From Butyrivibrio sp. (GTDB lineage Bacteria; Bacillota; Clostridia; Lachnospirales; Lachnospiraceae): a stretch of 51,677 nt of DNA. Positions 1 through 9,698 of this stretch are shown here, one piece after another. Location: assembly GCA_024697425.1 (NCBI GenBank), contig JAILFT010000112.1, positions 1 to 51,677 of the forward strand, written 5' to 3'. A program made the translations under genes and the position numbers. Every line of letters starts with the position of its first letter. Positions within the stretch are counted from its first letter, which is position 1. Below the pieces are notes generated by a model. That model was not told where the DNA came from and searched no databases. It worked only from the letters and a program-made list of their open reading frames with translations.

Positions 1-1408
<1,408 letters not shown>

Positions 1409-1430
1409 CTATCACTTGATAAACAAGGAA

Positions 1431-1464
1431 GTTCTGCTATCGAGCCTGCGGCTCGATCCAGAAC
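1431..1464 (-). other. Strong intercistronic hairpin between atpG and atpD
   Basis: In the 149-nt gap between the gamma and beta genes, GTTCTG (1431-1436) pairs with CAGAAC (1459-1464), and inside it ATCGAGCC (1439-1446) pairs with GGCTCGAT (1450-1457) across a 3-nt loop. The 14-nt string GGAAGTTCTGCTAT also occurs twice, at about 1399 and 1427. There is no U-run, so it does not look like a terminator. It may protect or process the mRNA and adjust subunit stoichiometry; that role is inference. Confidence 0.55.
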
Positions 1465-1503
1465 AAGCTAGTACACTAAGCTCGACAGAACCTCGCTAAG
1501 TGA

Positions 1504-2364
1504 TTAGCTTTCTGCACCCGCTACAATCTCTGTAATCTCTTGTGTGATGCTTGCCTGACGTGCCCTGTTGTAGTACAGGCTCAAGGTATCGATCATTTCC
1601 TCTGCGTTGTCGGTAGCGGCCTCCATCGCTGTTCGGCGTGCTGCCAGCTCACTTGCATAGGATATATTGATACTGGAATAAAGAATTCCCGCCAGATATT
1701 CCGGAACAATAGCATTGAACACCGTCTCTGAATCCGGTTCATACAGTATCAGCTCCCTGGCCTTGCCATCGCTTGGCTTCTCTTCGGTTCGAAGATCCGA
1801 AAGAGGAAGAAGTGATGATGCTGTGGGGACCTGAGAAAGCATGGACACGAAGTTTGTGTAGCACAGATAGATGTGTCCGAACTCTCCCGAACTGTATGCT
1901 TCGCAGATCAGTTTGGCAACCTGGAAACAATCTGAGAGGTTTACTTTGGCAACCTCGGCATATTCCTCTGTAAAAATGGGAACATTCCTGTGCTTAAAGT
2001 GCTCCACAGATTTTTTTCCTATGGGAAGAACTGTTACGTCCCCTCTGTCCTTGGTCTCCTGCTCCATGAATTTGAACAGGTTGGAGTTGTAACCGCCTGC
2101 AAGACCTCTGTCTCCGGCGATAACCACATACAGCCACTTGTCATTATGTCCCGCCTTGGTGTAGGGAGACTGGAAATCCGTGTTTGTGTTGGCAATGTCT
2201 GTAAGTGTTTGAACCATGGTCTCGAGATAGGGCTTCGATGCATCAGCTCTCTCTTTTGCCTTACGAAGTTTGGATGCGGCAACCAGCTGCATGGCCTTCG
2301 TGATCTGCATGGTGCTCTGAACGCTCTTGATTCGGAGTTTAACAGCTTTCATTGATCCAGCCAT
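1504..2364 (-). CDS. atpG: ATP synthase F1 subunit gamma
   Basis: Central rotor shaft of the F1 motor, 286 residues, the usual length. The N-terminal helix begins MAGSMKAVKLRIKSVQSTMQ and the C-terminal helix contains ARRTAMEAATDNAEEMI, the two halves of the coiled coil inserted in the alpha3beta3 ring. The Rossmann-like middle contains GDRGLAGGYN. It starts at ATG 2364 after GAGGAGG, 19 nt after the atpA stop. Nothing about it is unusual apart from the long spacer that follows it. Confidence 0.97.
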   Translation of the reverse strand: MAGSMKAVKLRIKSVQSTMQITKAMQLVAASKLRKAKERADASKPYLETMVQTLTDIANTNTDFQSPYTKAGHNDKWLYVVIAGDRGLAGGYNSNLFKFMEQETKDRGDVTVLPIGKKSVEHFKHRNVPIFTEEYAEVAKVNLSDCFQVAKLICEAYSSGEFGHIYLCYTNFVSMLSQVPTASSLLPLSDLRTEEKPSDGKARELILYEPDSETVFNAIVPEYLAGILYSSINISYASELAARRTAMEAATDNAEEMIDTLSLYYNRARQASITQEITEIVAGAES

Positions 2365-2383
2365 TATTTAAGTCCTCCTCTTA

Positions 2384-3907
2384 TCAGCCCTTCTGCTTAA
2401 GGAACTTATCTGTATAAGCGTCCAGTGCCTCTTTTAGCTTGGTCTCTGTTTCAGCTTCCAGCTTACCGGTCTCACGGATGTCACGCATTGCTTCGATTCC
2501 GGAAGGATCGTTGTCAAGGAAGTCATAAAGTCCCGCTTCATATTCTGCTACATCGGTAACTGCTACCTTCATCAGAATATTGTTGATTACGGCATAAAGG
2601 ATGGCAACCTGCTTCTCTACAGGTACCGGCTGGTTCTTGTCCTGCTTGAGGACTTCCACGATTCTTTCACCCTGTGCAAGACGGTTCTTGGTGTCTTCAT
2701 CAAGGTCAGAACCGAACTGAGCAAAGCTTGCCAGCTCACGGTACTGTGAATATACAAGTTTCAAGGTTCCGGCAACTTTCTTCATGGCCTTGATCTGAGC
2801 GTTACCACCAACTCGGGATACGGAGATACCGGGGTTAACCGCCGGCATGATTCCTGAGTGGAAGAGCTCGGTCTCAAGGAATATCTGACCATCTGTGATG
2901 GAGATAACGTTTGTGGGAATGTATGCCGAAACGTCACCAGCCTGAGTCTCGATGATAGGAAGGGCTGTAAGTGAACCGCCTCCGTTCTCATCTGAGAGCT
3001 TAGCTGCTCTCTCAAGAAGTCTTGAGTGCAGATAGAATACGTCACCGGGATAAGCCTCACGTCCCGGAGGTCTTCTGATCAGCAGGGAGAGTGCACGGTA
3101 AGCTACCGCATGCTTGGACAGGTCGTCATAGATACAAAGAACGTGCTTGCCCTGATGCATAAAGTACTCACCCATAGCGCAGCCTGTGTAAGGTGAAATG
3201 TACTGAAGAGGACTGGGTTCTGAAGCTGTAGCGGCTACAACGATGGTGTAGTCCATGGCTCCGCCCTTCTTAAGGTCCTCAACAAGTGAAGTAACTGTCG
3301 AACGTTTCTGTCCGATAGCAACATAGATACAGATAACATCCTTGCCCTTCTGGTTAAGGATTGTATCAATAGCAATTGTGGTCTTACCGGTCTGTCTGTC
3401 GCCGATGATCAGCTCACGCTGTCCTCTTCCGATAGGGATCATGGAATCGATAGCCTTGATACCTGTCTGAAGGGGCTCCTTAACGGGCTGTCTTGCGATA
3501 ATTCCGGGTGCCGGTGATTCAACCGGTCTGTATTCGGTAGTCTCGATAGGGCCCTGGCCGTCGATAGGCTGACCAATGGCATTAACGACACGTCCGATCA
3601 TCTGCTCGCCTACAGGTACAGATACAACTCTGCCTGTGCGCTTAACGGTCTGTCCTTCGCTGATACCTACATCCTCGCCGAACAAAACCGCAGAAACTAC
3701 TGTTTCCTCGAGGTTCTGAGCCATTCCGAATGTTCCGTTCTCAAACTCAAGAAGCTCACCGGACATACAGTTCAAAAGTCCGCTGACTCTGGCAATACCG
3801 TCACCAACGGTAAGAACTGTTCCGGTCTCATTCTGAATGATCGCGTTCTGATAATTCTTTATCTGGCTTCGAATGACCTCGGATATTTTTTCTGGTTTTA
3901 GTTCCAT
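2384..3907 (-). CDS. atpA: ATP synthase F1 subunit alpha
   Basis: Non-catalytic nucleotide-binding subunit of F1, 507 residues, full length. The P-loop is GDRQTGKTT, followed by the conserved [12 protein letters not shown] segment and the C-terminal [14 protein letters not shown] signature containing the arginine finger region. It starts at ATG 3907 after CGGAGGATGAT and lies between atpH and atpG in the standard bacterial order. Confidence 0.98.
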   Translation of the reverse strand: MELKPEKISEVIRSQIKNYQNAIIQNETGTVLTVGDGIARVSGLLNCMSGELLEFENGTFGMAQNLEETVVSAVLFGEDVGISEGQTVKRTGRVVSVPVGEQMIGRVVNAIGQPIDGQGPIETTEYRPVESPAPGIIARQPVKEPLQTGIKAIDSMIPIGRGQRELIIGDRQTGKTTIAIDTILNQKGKDVICIYVAIGQKRSTVTSLVEDLKKGGAMDYTIVVAATASEPSPLQYISPYTGCAMGEYFMHQGKHVLCIYDDLSKHAVAYRALSLLIRRPPGREAYPGDVFYLHSRLLERAAKLSDENGGGSLTALPIIETQAGDVSAYIPTNVISITDGQIFLETELFHSGIMPAVNPGISVSRVGGNAQIKAMKKVAGTLKLVYSQYRELASFAQFGSDLDEDTKNRLAQGERIVEVLKQDKNQPVPVEKQVAILYAVINNILMKVAVTDVAEYEAGLYDFLDNDPSGIEAMRDIRETGKLEAETETKLKEALDAYTDKFLKQKG

Positions 3908-3930
3908 ATCATCCTCCGATGTTTATTAGT

Positions 3931-4470
3931 CTAGATGACTGTCTCGTCGACTTTTCTGCGAAGCTCGGATAACCTTCCTTTGATGGATCCGTCAAAGAGC
4001 TGTCCCTCGAGATCAACTCTCACACCACCTAAGATGTCCGGATCGGTTTTCTGCTCCAGCAGAACTGTCTTACCGCTGATCTTTTCAAGCTTCTCCTTAA
4101 GCTGCAACAGCTGCGAATCGGAAAGTGCAACTGCAGTTGTCACCACCGCTTCAGCTATTTTGTGAGCCTCATTATAAGATTTTCTGAATCTCTTATAACA
4201 CGCTGAGTACTCACGGAGCAGTCCTTTTTCTATGAGTATCTTGATAAAGTTCAGATGATAAGGGGTCAGGCTGCTGCCTAAGGACTCATCCACCAGCTGC
4301 AGTCTCTCGTTCTTAGGAACCGAAGGCTCCGACAGGAGTGCAACATAATCGGGATTCTCCTTGAAGATTCCCTTTACTGCCTCCATCTCGCCCAGTATAT
4401 CATCCGTAAGGTTCTCTTCCGCTGCCAGATCATACAGGCTCTGCCCATAAAGATCTCCAGCTTTCGTCAT
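3931..4470 (-). CDS. atpH: ATP synthase F1 subunit delta
   Basis: Peripheral stalk subunit (OSCP type) that joins the b dimer to the top of F1; 179 residues, as usual. It has an N-terminal helical bundle (AGDLYGQSLYDLAAEE) and the conserved C-terminal motif DPDILGGVRVDLEGQLFDGS. It starts at ATG 4470 behind AAGGAGAAATT and is 9 nt downstream of atpF, so the two genes are probably translated together. Confidence 0.96.
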   Translation of the reverse strand: MTKAGDLYGQSLYDLAAEENLTDDILGEMEAVKGIFKENPDYVALLSEPSVPKNERLQLVDESLGSSLTPYHLNFIKILIEKGLLREYSACYKRFRKSYNEAHKIAEAVVTTAVALSDSQLLQLKEKLEKISGKTVLLEQKTDPDILGGVRVDLEGQLFDGSIKGRLSELRRKVDETVI

Positions 4471-4479
4471 AATTTCTCC

Positions 4480-4977
4480 TTATGCTCCGACCTTGTTTAT
4501 GAAGTCATCAATGAGCTTCCTGTGGTCGGATTCGTTAATTTCCTTTTCAACAACCTTGCCTGCGATTTCCATGGCAAGTCCGCCGATTTCATCTTTGGCC
4601 TCGTTGATAGCTTTTTTCTTCTCCTGCTCAATATCGGCTGTAGCCTTCGCCTTAATGGCAGCTGCCTGCTGCTCAGCTTCCCTCACAAGGGTCTCTGCCT
4701 TGTTCTCCGCTTCCTTCTGGGCATCGGATACAATCTTGGCAGCTTCTGCATGGGCATTTGTAAGGCTATCCTCATACTGTTCTTTCAAAGAATCAGCTTC
4801 GCTTCTGGCCTCTCTTGCCTCTGTTATCTCTTTATCAGCCAGATTTTTTCTCTTCTCGAGGATCTCGTTAATAGGTTTGAAAAGAAACTTCTTAATGAAA
4901 TACACCTGTATGAAGAGGTTTATGATCTGAATTATAAAGGTCCAGGGCACAAGGGTTACTAAATCTTGTGTCTGCAT
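4480..4977 (-). CDS. atpF: ATP synthase Fo subunit b
   Basis: Peripheral stalk b subunit, 165 residues. One transmembrane helix near the N-terminus (VPWTFIIQIINLFIQVYFI, residues about 9-27) is followed by a long charged Ala/Glu/Lys-rich coiled coil. The start is ATG 4977, with AAGGAG 8 nt upstream. The reading frame stays open upstream to 5178, but that extension runs through the structured repeat element at 5075-5205 and is not homologous to b subunits, so it was excluded. Confidence 0.95.
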   Translation of the reverse strand: MQTQDLVTLVPWTFIIQIINLFIQVYFIKKFLFKPINEILEKRKNLADKEITEAREARSEADSLKEQYEDSLTNAHAEAAKIVSDAQKEAENKAETLVREAEQQAAAIKAKATADIEQEKKKAINEAKDEIGGLAMEIAGKVVEKEINESDHRKLIDDFINKVGA

Positions 4978-5029
4978 ATGTATTCTCCTTCTAAACAAAG
5001 CTGCAGTATATTGATTGACTCGAGCTTTT

Positions 5030-5085
5030 GCAGTAACACGGATTGCTCCGTGTTTACACTGTGTGCAGTAACACGGATTGCTCCG
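5030..5085. repeat. 21-bp direct repeat between atpE and atpF
   Basis: An identical 21-bp string beginning GCAGTAACACGG occurs at 5030-5050 and 5065-5085 with 14 nt between. The first copy lies in a perfect hairpin, AACACGGA/TCCGTGTT at 5035-5054. The second runs into the last stem of the structured element at 5075-5205, suggesting a partial local duplication of that element's end. Confidence 0.75.
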
Positions 5086-5205
5086 CTTCGCTCTCGCAAT
5101 CCTGCAGGCATTCGGAATCCGCACTACCGTGCTACTTCCTCTTGCCTGGGCGGTCTTCAAAATTCCAAATCTCTGCATGCCAGCATGCAGATTTGAAACT
5201 TTGAA
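5075..5205 (-). ncRNA. Structured repeat element, copy 1 (downstream of atpE)
   Basis: Candidate structured RNA, read on the minus strand. A long imperfect hairpin H1 (5156-5205) is followed by stem P1 (5143-5148 with 5105-5110), which encloses P2 GGAA/TTCC (5136-5139 with 5114-5117) and P3 GCAC/GTGC (5129-5132 with 5121-5124) capped by a GNNA-type loop. Stem P4 GGATTGC/GCAATCC (5096-5102 with 5075-5081) comes last. A second copy lies at 28041-28173. The P4 block, the P2/P3 strands and the internal loops are identical between copies. The P1 and H1 sequences differ but pair in both. H1 starts 7 nt after the atpE stop codon. Function is unknown: either a cis-acting RNA or a small mobile hairpin repeat. 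Confidence 0.7.
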
Positions 5206-5212
5206 TCCCTTG

Positions 5213-5521
<309 letters not shown>

Positions 5522-5550
5522 TTAGTAGTAGTATTTTTTGTAATCCTAAA

Positions 5551-6321
5551 TCACGATTCCTCTGCCGCGTTGGCGATGTACATGACGGTCAGCATACAGA
5601 AAATGAATGCCTGCATGCATCCTGAGAACCAGTCAAAATACACTCCGGTCACAGCAGGAAGTCCGATGCCGAGAATAGGGATCTTGGACAGGAACTGTCC
5701 AACCACACCCGGTATCAATTTGAACAGGGCTGCTGATGCAAGCCCCAGTGCCCAGTAAATAAGTCCGTCGATAACTACTCCGGAAAGGATATTTCCAAAG
5801 TGACGGCAAGCCATACTTACAGGCGTTGCCAACTCGGACAGAATATTGAACGGTGTCATAACTGCTATAGGAGTCGTGAATCCTTTCAAATATCCGCCAA
5901 ATCCGTTGGTCTTGATCTTGGTGGCCGTTATCATGATGAATACCACGATGGCCCAGGCTGCTTCTGTCGACAGATCAGCTGTCGGGCTTCTAAGTCCCAC
6001 AAGACTTATAAGGTTTGATACAACGCTCGTAGCAAAGAGCGCTGATACGAAGGGTATCAGTTTATCAAACTTGTTACTGCCTGTGTTGTTACGAACAAAG
6101 TTGTTGCCCGTCTCAACCAGCATCTCCGCAAAAGCCTGCCTCTTCGAGATGTTCTCGATCTTGAGATCTCTCGTAAGGAATATACACAGACCGGTAATGA
6201 TGATCATCACTATCCAGCTGACGATCAGCGTTTCAGTGATCTGAAGATCCCCTAAAATGGGAATTCCGGTCTTAATGGTGGCGTATATCCTCGCATAATC
6301 AACTTCGAAGCTTTGACTCAT
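5551..6321 (-). CDS. atpB: ATP synthase Fo subunit a
   Basis: Membrane stator subunit that forms the ion half-channels against the c ring; 256 residues with several transmembrane helices. The conserved helix with the essential arginine reads MACRHFGNILSGVVI, and the C-terminal end has the typical CMQAFIFCMLTVMYI. It starts at ATG 6321, just after the stop of the preceding accessory gene, whose last codons carry the AGGAGG signal. Confidence 0.95.
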   Translation of the reverse strand: MSQSFEVDYARIYATIKTGIPILGDLQITETLIVSWIVMIIITGLCIFLTRDLKIENISKRQAFAEMLVETGNNFVRNNTGSNKFDKLIPFVSALFATSVVSNLISLVGLRSPTADLSTEAAWAIVVFIMITATKIKTNGFGGYLKGFTTPIAVMTPFNILSELATPVSMACRHFGNILSGVVIDGLIYWALGLASAALFKLIPGVVGQFLSKIPILGIGLPAVTGVYFDWFSGCMQAFIFCMLTVMYIANAAEES

Positions 6322-6331
6322 GCTTTCGCCT

Positions 6332-6760
6332 TCAACCTCCTTTCCCCGCAGAAATGATACCGCGTAGTTTTATGTATAAACTGGGAATGAATAGCGGTAC
6401 TATGCCCGCTACCAAGTTGAATATCGGAACAACGATTGCAAGGATCACCCAGAGAATCTGAAGCATGTACCTGTACCTGAGGCTTACGCCCATGGTAGAG
6501 CGGGCCTGTGCATCATCCTCTATGGAGGTAACCTTCTGAACCGTCATTGCCATCCAGAAGAAATTTCCGACAGCCACAATAAAGCCGCCGATTCCTCCCA
6601 GTATTACTTTGTAATCGAAGGGTACTGACCATCCAAATGGCGCATCCTTCGGGATTACCATGTGTAAGATAAAAAATATTGCGAACATTATCAGAACACC
6701 GATACCTGTTCCGATAGCTAATCTCCCCGTTTCCTGCTTTACAGCCGGCTGAATTTTCAT
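6332..6760 (-). CDS. ATP synthase subunit I-like membrane protein
   Basis: 142 residues with four predicted transmembrane helices (about 16-36, 50-72, 93-113 and 115-133). Its position directly ahead of atpB and its size match the ATP synthase subunit I / AtpI family, whose members help assemble the c ring or supply Mg2+. The sequence itself is weakly conserved, so the assignment rests mainly on topology and location. It starts at ATG 6760. Confidence 0.75.
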   Translation of the reverse strand: MKIQPAVKQETGRLAIGTGIGVLIMFAIFFILHMVIPKDAPFGWSVPFDYKVILGGIGGFIVAVGNFFWMAMTVQKVTSIEDDAQARSTMGVSLRYRYMLQILWVILAIVVPIFNLVAGIVPLFIPSLYIKLRGIISAGKGG

Positions 6761-6779
6761 ACTCCCAAAAAGCTCCTCT

Positions 6780-7058
6780 TTAAATATGTTTGCTGAAATT
6801 GACCTCGTTAGGGTCGCGTTTTAATTTCTTTTTATCTTCTTTGTGGACCACTGACAGATATACTTTGTAGGCTGTCATCCAGGACGCCCCCAGCCCCAGT
6901 ATAAATCCCGGTATGTAGACCCATACCCCAACAGAAAGCTTCGTTACCAGAAGGTAACATGCAAAAAGACACATCAGAAGGGGCATCAGCAGCGACAGGC
7001 CCAGCTGGCCTACCATTGCAAACTGACCGATAAGTTTGGACACGCTTCGTACTTCCAT
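6780..7058 (-). CDS. AtpZ/AtpI-type small membrane protein, first gene of the atp operon
   Basis: 92 residues from ATG 7058 (MEVRSVSKLIGQFAMVGQ), with two transmembrane helices and a charged Lys-rich C-terminus. The pattern of a short amphipathic start, helix, Gly-rich helix (GFILGLGASWMTAYKVY) and basic tail matches the AtpZ/AtpI family found at the head of many Firmicutes atp operons. An in-frame ATG 30 nt upstream at 7088 is possible; neither start has an ideal ribosome binding site (GGGAG lies 14 nt before 7058). Confidence 0.75.
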   Translation of the reverse strand: MEVRSVSKLIGQFAMVGQLGLSLLMPLLMCLFACYLLVTKLSVGVWVYIPGFILGLGASWMTAYKVYLSVVHKEDKKKLKRDPNEVNFSKHI

Positions 7059-7121
7059 GTTACTACCGGGTACTCCCTTCATTAGCACTATTTGTGCATA
7101 CTAATACAGTATAACACTATA

Positions 7122-7150
7122 ATAATACACTTTTTATGGGCTTTTCTCAA
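7122..7150 (-). promoter_or_regulatory. Sigma-A promoter of the atp operon
   Basis: On the minus strand, -35 TTGAGA (7145-7150), a 17-bp spacer and -10 TATTAT (7122-7127), about 60 nt before the first operon gene. Box sequences and spacing are close to the vegetative consensus. Confidence 0.8.
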
Positions 7151-7188
7151 CTAATGTTAGACAATTCTGAACTGCTGTACCCTTTGTC

Positions 7189-7236
7189 AAAAAAAGCCAA
7201 AAGCCGCTTTATGTCTGAGCTTTGCGACTTTTGGCC
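7189..7236 (-). terminator. Rho-independent terminator of the hydrolase gene
   Basis: On the minus strand, GGCCAAAAGTCGC (7224-7236) pairs with GCGGCTTTTGGC (7196-7207), followed by seven T (7189-7195). It lies just upstream of the atp promoter and insulates it. Confidence 0.85.
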
Positions 7237-7349
7237 GTTTTCTTTATAAAGATTTTATCTAAATTTCGGTAACCACCGGGTGGTCTCCGGACTGGGTCAA
7301 GGGTTCATTTTTCATAGCAGACAAGCATCCCTTGCGGAAGCTTTTCATT

Positions 7350-8150
7350 TTATTTCAGAAAAAAATCCAGCATCCTTTGCCTGTAATCCGGCGCCGTATC
7401 AAAGGATGCATGTCCGTAACCGGTATACATATACAGCCTGAACCCCTCCTTTTCATCCAGCTCCTGGGCAATCTCCATGGTGGAGTCGGAATTAAGGACC
7501 TCGTCCTCAAAGGTACCGGTGGTAAGGACAGGGCACTTGATGTCTTTAAGTCTGTCAGTCACGTTGAAGCCGTGCATTCCCGAAGCCAGAATCACAAAGC
7601 GCTGAAGTTCTTCATCGGTGACCGTTTTAGCCGTCTCAATGAAATAGTCCCTGAACTGCTCAAATACTGCAGGGGGATATACCTTCTGTCCAAAGCTTAA
7701 GTACAAGCCTTCTCTGTCGCCCTTCTTTGCCAGTTTAATCCATTCATCTATGCCGTCAGCCTGCTCCTTCGTCACATGAGAAGATGTGGAGCCAAGAGCC
7801 AGCTTTTTTACCAATTCGGGATGTTCAATCGCTATTGTCATGGCTATCATGCCGCCTTGGGAAGCGCCAAAGAGACAGATGTCCTTCAGGCCAAGAGCCT
7901 TGATCGCAGCCGCTGTGTCTTTTGCCATATCATAGACCGTGTAGACGGGCGGAAGCTCGTTCCTGCGATCAAAAAGATATATTGTGAAGTCATCATGGGC
8001 CAGTGAAAATCCGTCTACCACCGCATCTGCAGAACCCATGACGCTCTGAACGCTGAGCCCGGGGATCATGACAAAAATGTTGGGGCCGTGGCCGAATTTT
8101 AGATAATCCATGGTAAATTCATCTGTCTTAACAGTTTCGATAGTCGCCAT
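7350..8150 (-). CDS. Alpha/beta hydrolase
   Basis: 266-residue cytoplasmic alpha/beta hydrolase from ATG 8150, chosen because AAGGAGGTG lies 5 nt upstream. The frame also extends to 8222 without a ribosome binding site. The nucleophile elbow GASQGG carries the probable catalytic serine, the acid is probably in the TFEDEVLNSDS segment, and the histidine is in GYGHASFD near the C-terminus. The oxyanion-side motif appears as MIPGLSVQS rather than HG. The substrate cannot be told from sequence; esterase or haloperoxidase-like lipase activities are typical of the family. It is transcribed alone, with a -10 TATAAT at 8170-8175 and its own terminator. Confidence 0.88.
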   Translation of the reverse strand: MATIETVKTDEFTMDYLKFGHGPNIFVMIPGLSVQSVMGSADAVVDGFSLAHDDFTIYLFDRRNELPPVYTVYDMAKDTAAAIKALGLKDICLFGASQGGMIAMTIAIEHPELVKKLALGSTSSHVTKEQADGIDEWIKLAKKGDREGLYLSFGQKVYPPAVFEQFRDYFIETAKTVTDEELQRFVILASGMHGFNVTDRLKDIKCPVLTTGTFEDEVLNSDSTMEIAQELDEKEGFRLYMYTGYGHASFDTAPDYRQRMLDFFLK

Positions 8151-8169
8151 AACGCACCTCCTTGCTAAC

Positions 8170-8235
8170 ATTATATACGATGGAGTGAGTGAGAATGGCA
8201 CAATACCACACTCTAATATCACGGTGTTTGGTATT
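8170..8235 (-). promoter_or_regulatory. Probable promoter region of the hydrolase with an imperfect palindrome
   Basis: A perfect -10 box TATAAT lies at 8170-8175 on the minus strand, about 20 nt before the hydrolase start, without a good -35. Further upstream, AATACCA (8229-8235) and TGGTATT (8202-8208) form an inverted repeat whose inner bases also pair in part. It could be an activator or repressor site, or an RNA hairpin at the end of the upstream antitoxin transcript; there is no U-run. Confidence 0.4.
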
Positions 8236-8258
8236 ACATTTAGAGCTCTTTACCCGGT

Positions 8259-8906
8259 TTAAAGTCCTTTTATAATCGTCTCAATATCGCATCTAAGAGC
8301 TTTTGAAAGCTGATAGAGGGTTTGTCCCTGAGTTTTTCTGATATCGCGCTGCCCCTGCTCGAAAAGCTGTATCTGCCTTAAAGGAACCCCCGCCTCTTCT
8401 GCCAAAGCACGTTGCGTCAATCCTGCGTACTGCCTCAATCTCTTTAGCCTTGATCCCTCCCTGTGCTCCTTGCATTTACTATCCATGATCTCCACAAAAA
8501 GGGATATATCTGCCTCATGCAGCGTATCATACATGGCGCAGATCTCATCAATGGGCACACACTCTTCAATTGCAGAATATTCCATATTGGTCTTCCATTG
8601 GTAAAAGGAGAGCGCCCACCCCGTCCAATACTCCGGAGACTTATCAAGATACATCTCGTCCGGCAGATCAACTCTGCGGTCAGTGCAGCCTTCGATGACT
8701 TCCCTGGCGACTTCACAGCCATTCTTACCAGCCACATATGTTGAATTACCTATTTCAAATTGATGACACATCCCACCATGAATGAACAAACGATGGAACT
8801 CCTTGAGGGGCATTTTCAAAGTGTTAACCGCATAGTCGTACATATCCCCCATGACCCTCTGAGCCGATTGCAGATATATTTCATCATAAGCGCAGTTCAT
8901 TAACAT
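8259..8906 (-). CDS. Antitoxin-like protein with C-terminal XRE helix-turn-helix
   Basis: 215 residues. The N-terminal half (to about residue 145) is an uncharacterised helical domain common in Lachnospiraceae next to DUF3990 genes. The C-terminal 65 residues form an XRE/Cro HTH (LKRLRQYAGLTQRALAEEAG, then VPLRQIQLFEQG). The start overlaps the 3' end of the toxin gene by 23 nt, implying translational coupling. It is the second gene of a toxin-first pair and the natural candidate to bind the palindrome at 9571-9611. The role is inferred from family and context. A start two codons later (second ATG) is also possible. Confidence 0.8.
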   Translation of the reverse strand: MLMNCAYDEIYLQSAQRVMGDMYDYAVNTLKMPLKEFHRLFIHGGMCHQFEIGNSTYVAGKNGCEVAREVIEGCTDRRVDLPDEMYLDKSPEYWTGWALSFYQWKTNMEYSAIEECVPIDEICAMYDTLHEADISLFVEIMDSKCKEHREGSRLKRLRQYAGLTQRALAEEAGVPLRQIQLFEQGQRDIRKTQGQTLYQLSKALRCDIETIIKGL

Positions 8907-9552
8907 CTACATTTCCTCTCATAATATCCAGAATATAAACCTCATCCAGCCTGTTCACACCTGTGTTTAGCTCTCTGTATTGTCTTCTTGATTCCAAGTC
9001 CCTGTTTTCTTTTTTCCCAAAATATTCGGAAGCCTTTGCCTCTTCATAGTTAATGAAAGAAATAGCCTTGAAAGCCTTTTTACTTTTTAGAACTATTTGT
9101 TCGCTAAGTCCTCCAAGCTTCATTGCCTCCGATAATTTCTGTATCGAAATCGTTCCCATGATAAAGTCCTGGGCAAAAGAGAAGTAGGAATCATCCGCTC
9201 TGTACCCAACAATCACATCGAAGTCCGAAATGTCTATCAAATAATTCTCCTGCAAAAAAGCTTTCGCATCCTCCGCTATGCTCCTCCTTTGCCAATATCC
9301 TCTGTATTTGGTCAGAAGAGCCATCCAATTAAGAATATTATAATTCTCACTATTGAGATTGCAGATTGACAATCCCTCTGTATTAAGCTCATATTCATTG
9401 GCAAATCCATCCGTATTCTTTTTGCAGGCCCATTCTTTGGCAAGTTCCGAATGCTCAGTACAGTAAAAGCCCCTTCCGTAGTCATTTGCAGAATTCCCCA
9501 GTCCATAAGCAGGGGTATATATTATATTCTCGGAACCATGGTATATGATCAT
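8884..9552 (-). CDS. DUF3990 family toxin, ADP-ribosyltransferase-like
   Basis: 222 residues from ATG 9552, preceded by TGAGGA. An in-frame GTG at 9564 lies inside that ribosome binding site and is not preferred. The N-terminus MIIYHGSENIIY plus NDYGRGFYCTEHSELAKEWA is the DUF3990 signature, related to ADP-ribosyltransferases: His in YHGS and Tyr in GRGFY match the first two residues of an H-Y-E/Q triad. The third residue was not located confidently. It probably modifies a host macromolecule when not neutralised by the overlapping HTH protein; the target is unknown. Confidence 0.82.
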   Translation of the reverse strand: MIIYHGSENIIYTPAYGLGNSANDYGRGFYCTEHSELAKEWACKKNTDGFANEYELNTEGLSICNLNSENYNILNWMALLTKYRGYWQRRSIAEDAKAFLQENYLIDISDFDVIVGYRADDSYFSFAQDFIMGTISIQKLSEAMKLGGLSEQIVLKSKKAFKAISFINYEEAKASEYFGKKENRDLESRRQYRELNTGVNRLDEVYILDIMRGNVDVNELRL

Positions 9553-9570
9553 TTTATTCCTCACAAAAAA

Positions 9571-9620
9571 TATCGCTGTAGAGATACTTTTATTATATCT
9601 CTACAGCGATACTTAATCAA
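9571..9620 (-). promoter_or_regulatory. Toxin-antitoxin promoter with a perfect 16-bp palindromic operator
   Basis: Minus strand: -35 TTGATT (9615-9620), 17-bp spacer, -10 TATAAT (9592-9597). A perfect inverted repeat with 16-bp arms TATCGCTGTAGAGATA (9571-9586 and 9596-9611) and a 9-bp centre places one arm in the spacer and the other at the transcription start. Bound protein would block RNA polymerase, as in self-repressed toxin-antitoxin operons. Confidence 0.85.
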
Positions 9621-9637
9621 CAGACCTATTCAGCCCT

Positions 9638-9672
9638 TTAAAAAAGTGCCGGCGTATCTACCACCGGCACTT
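9638..9672 (-). terminator. Rho-independent terminator of aspS
   Basis: Minus strand: AAGTGCCGG (9664-9672) pairs perfectly with CCGGCACTT (9644-9652) around an 11-nt loop, followed by a T-run to 9639. It is 27 nt beyond the aspS stop. Confidence 0.9.
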
Positions 9673-9698
9673 ACAAATATCTTTATAATCTATTTTTC

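Noticed and set aside
4978-5178. N-terminal extension of AtpF upstream of 4977
   Set aside because: It reads through the structured repeat element, is unlike b subunits, and a strong ribosome binding site precedes 4977.
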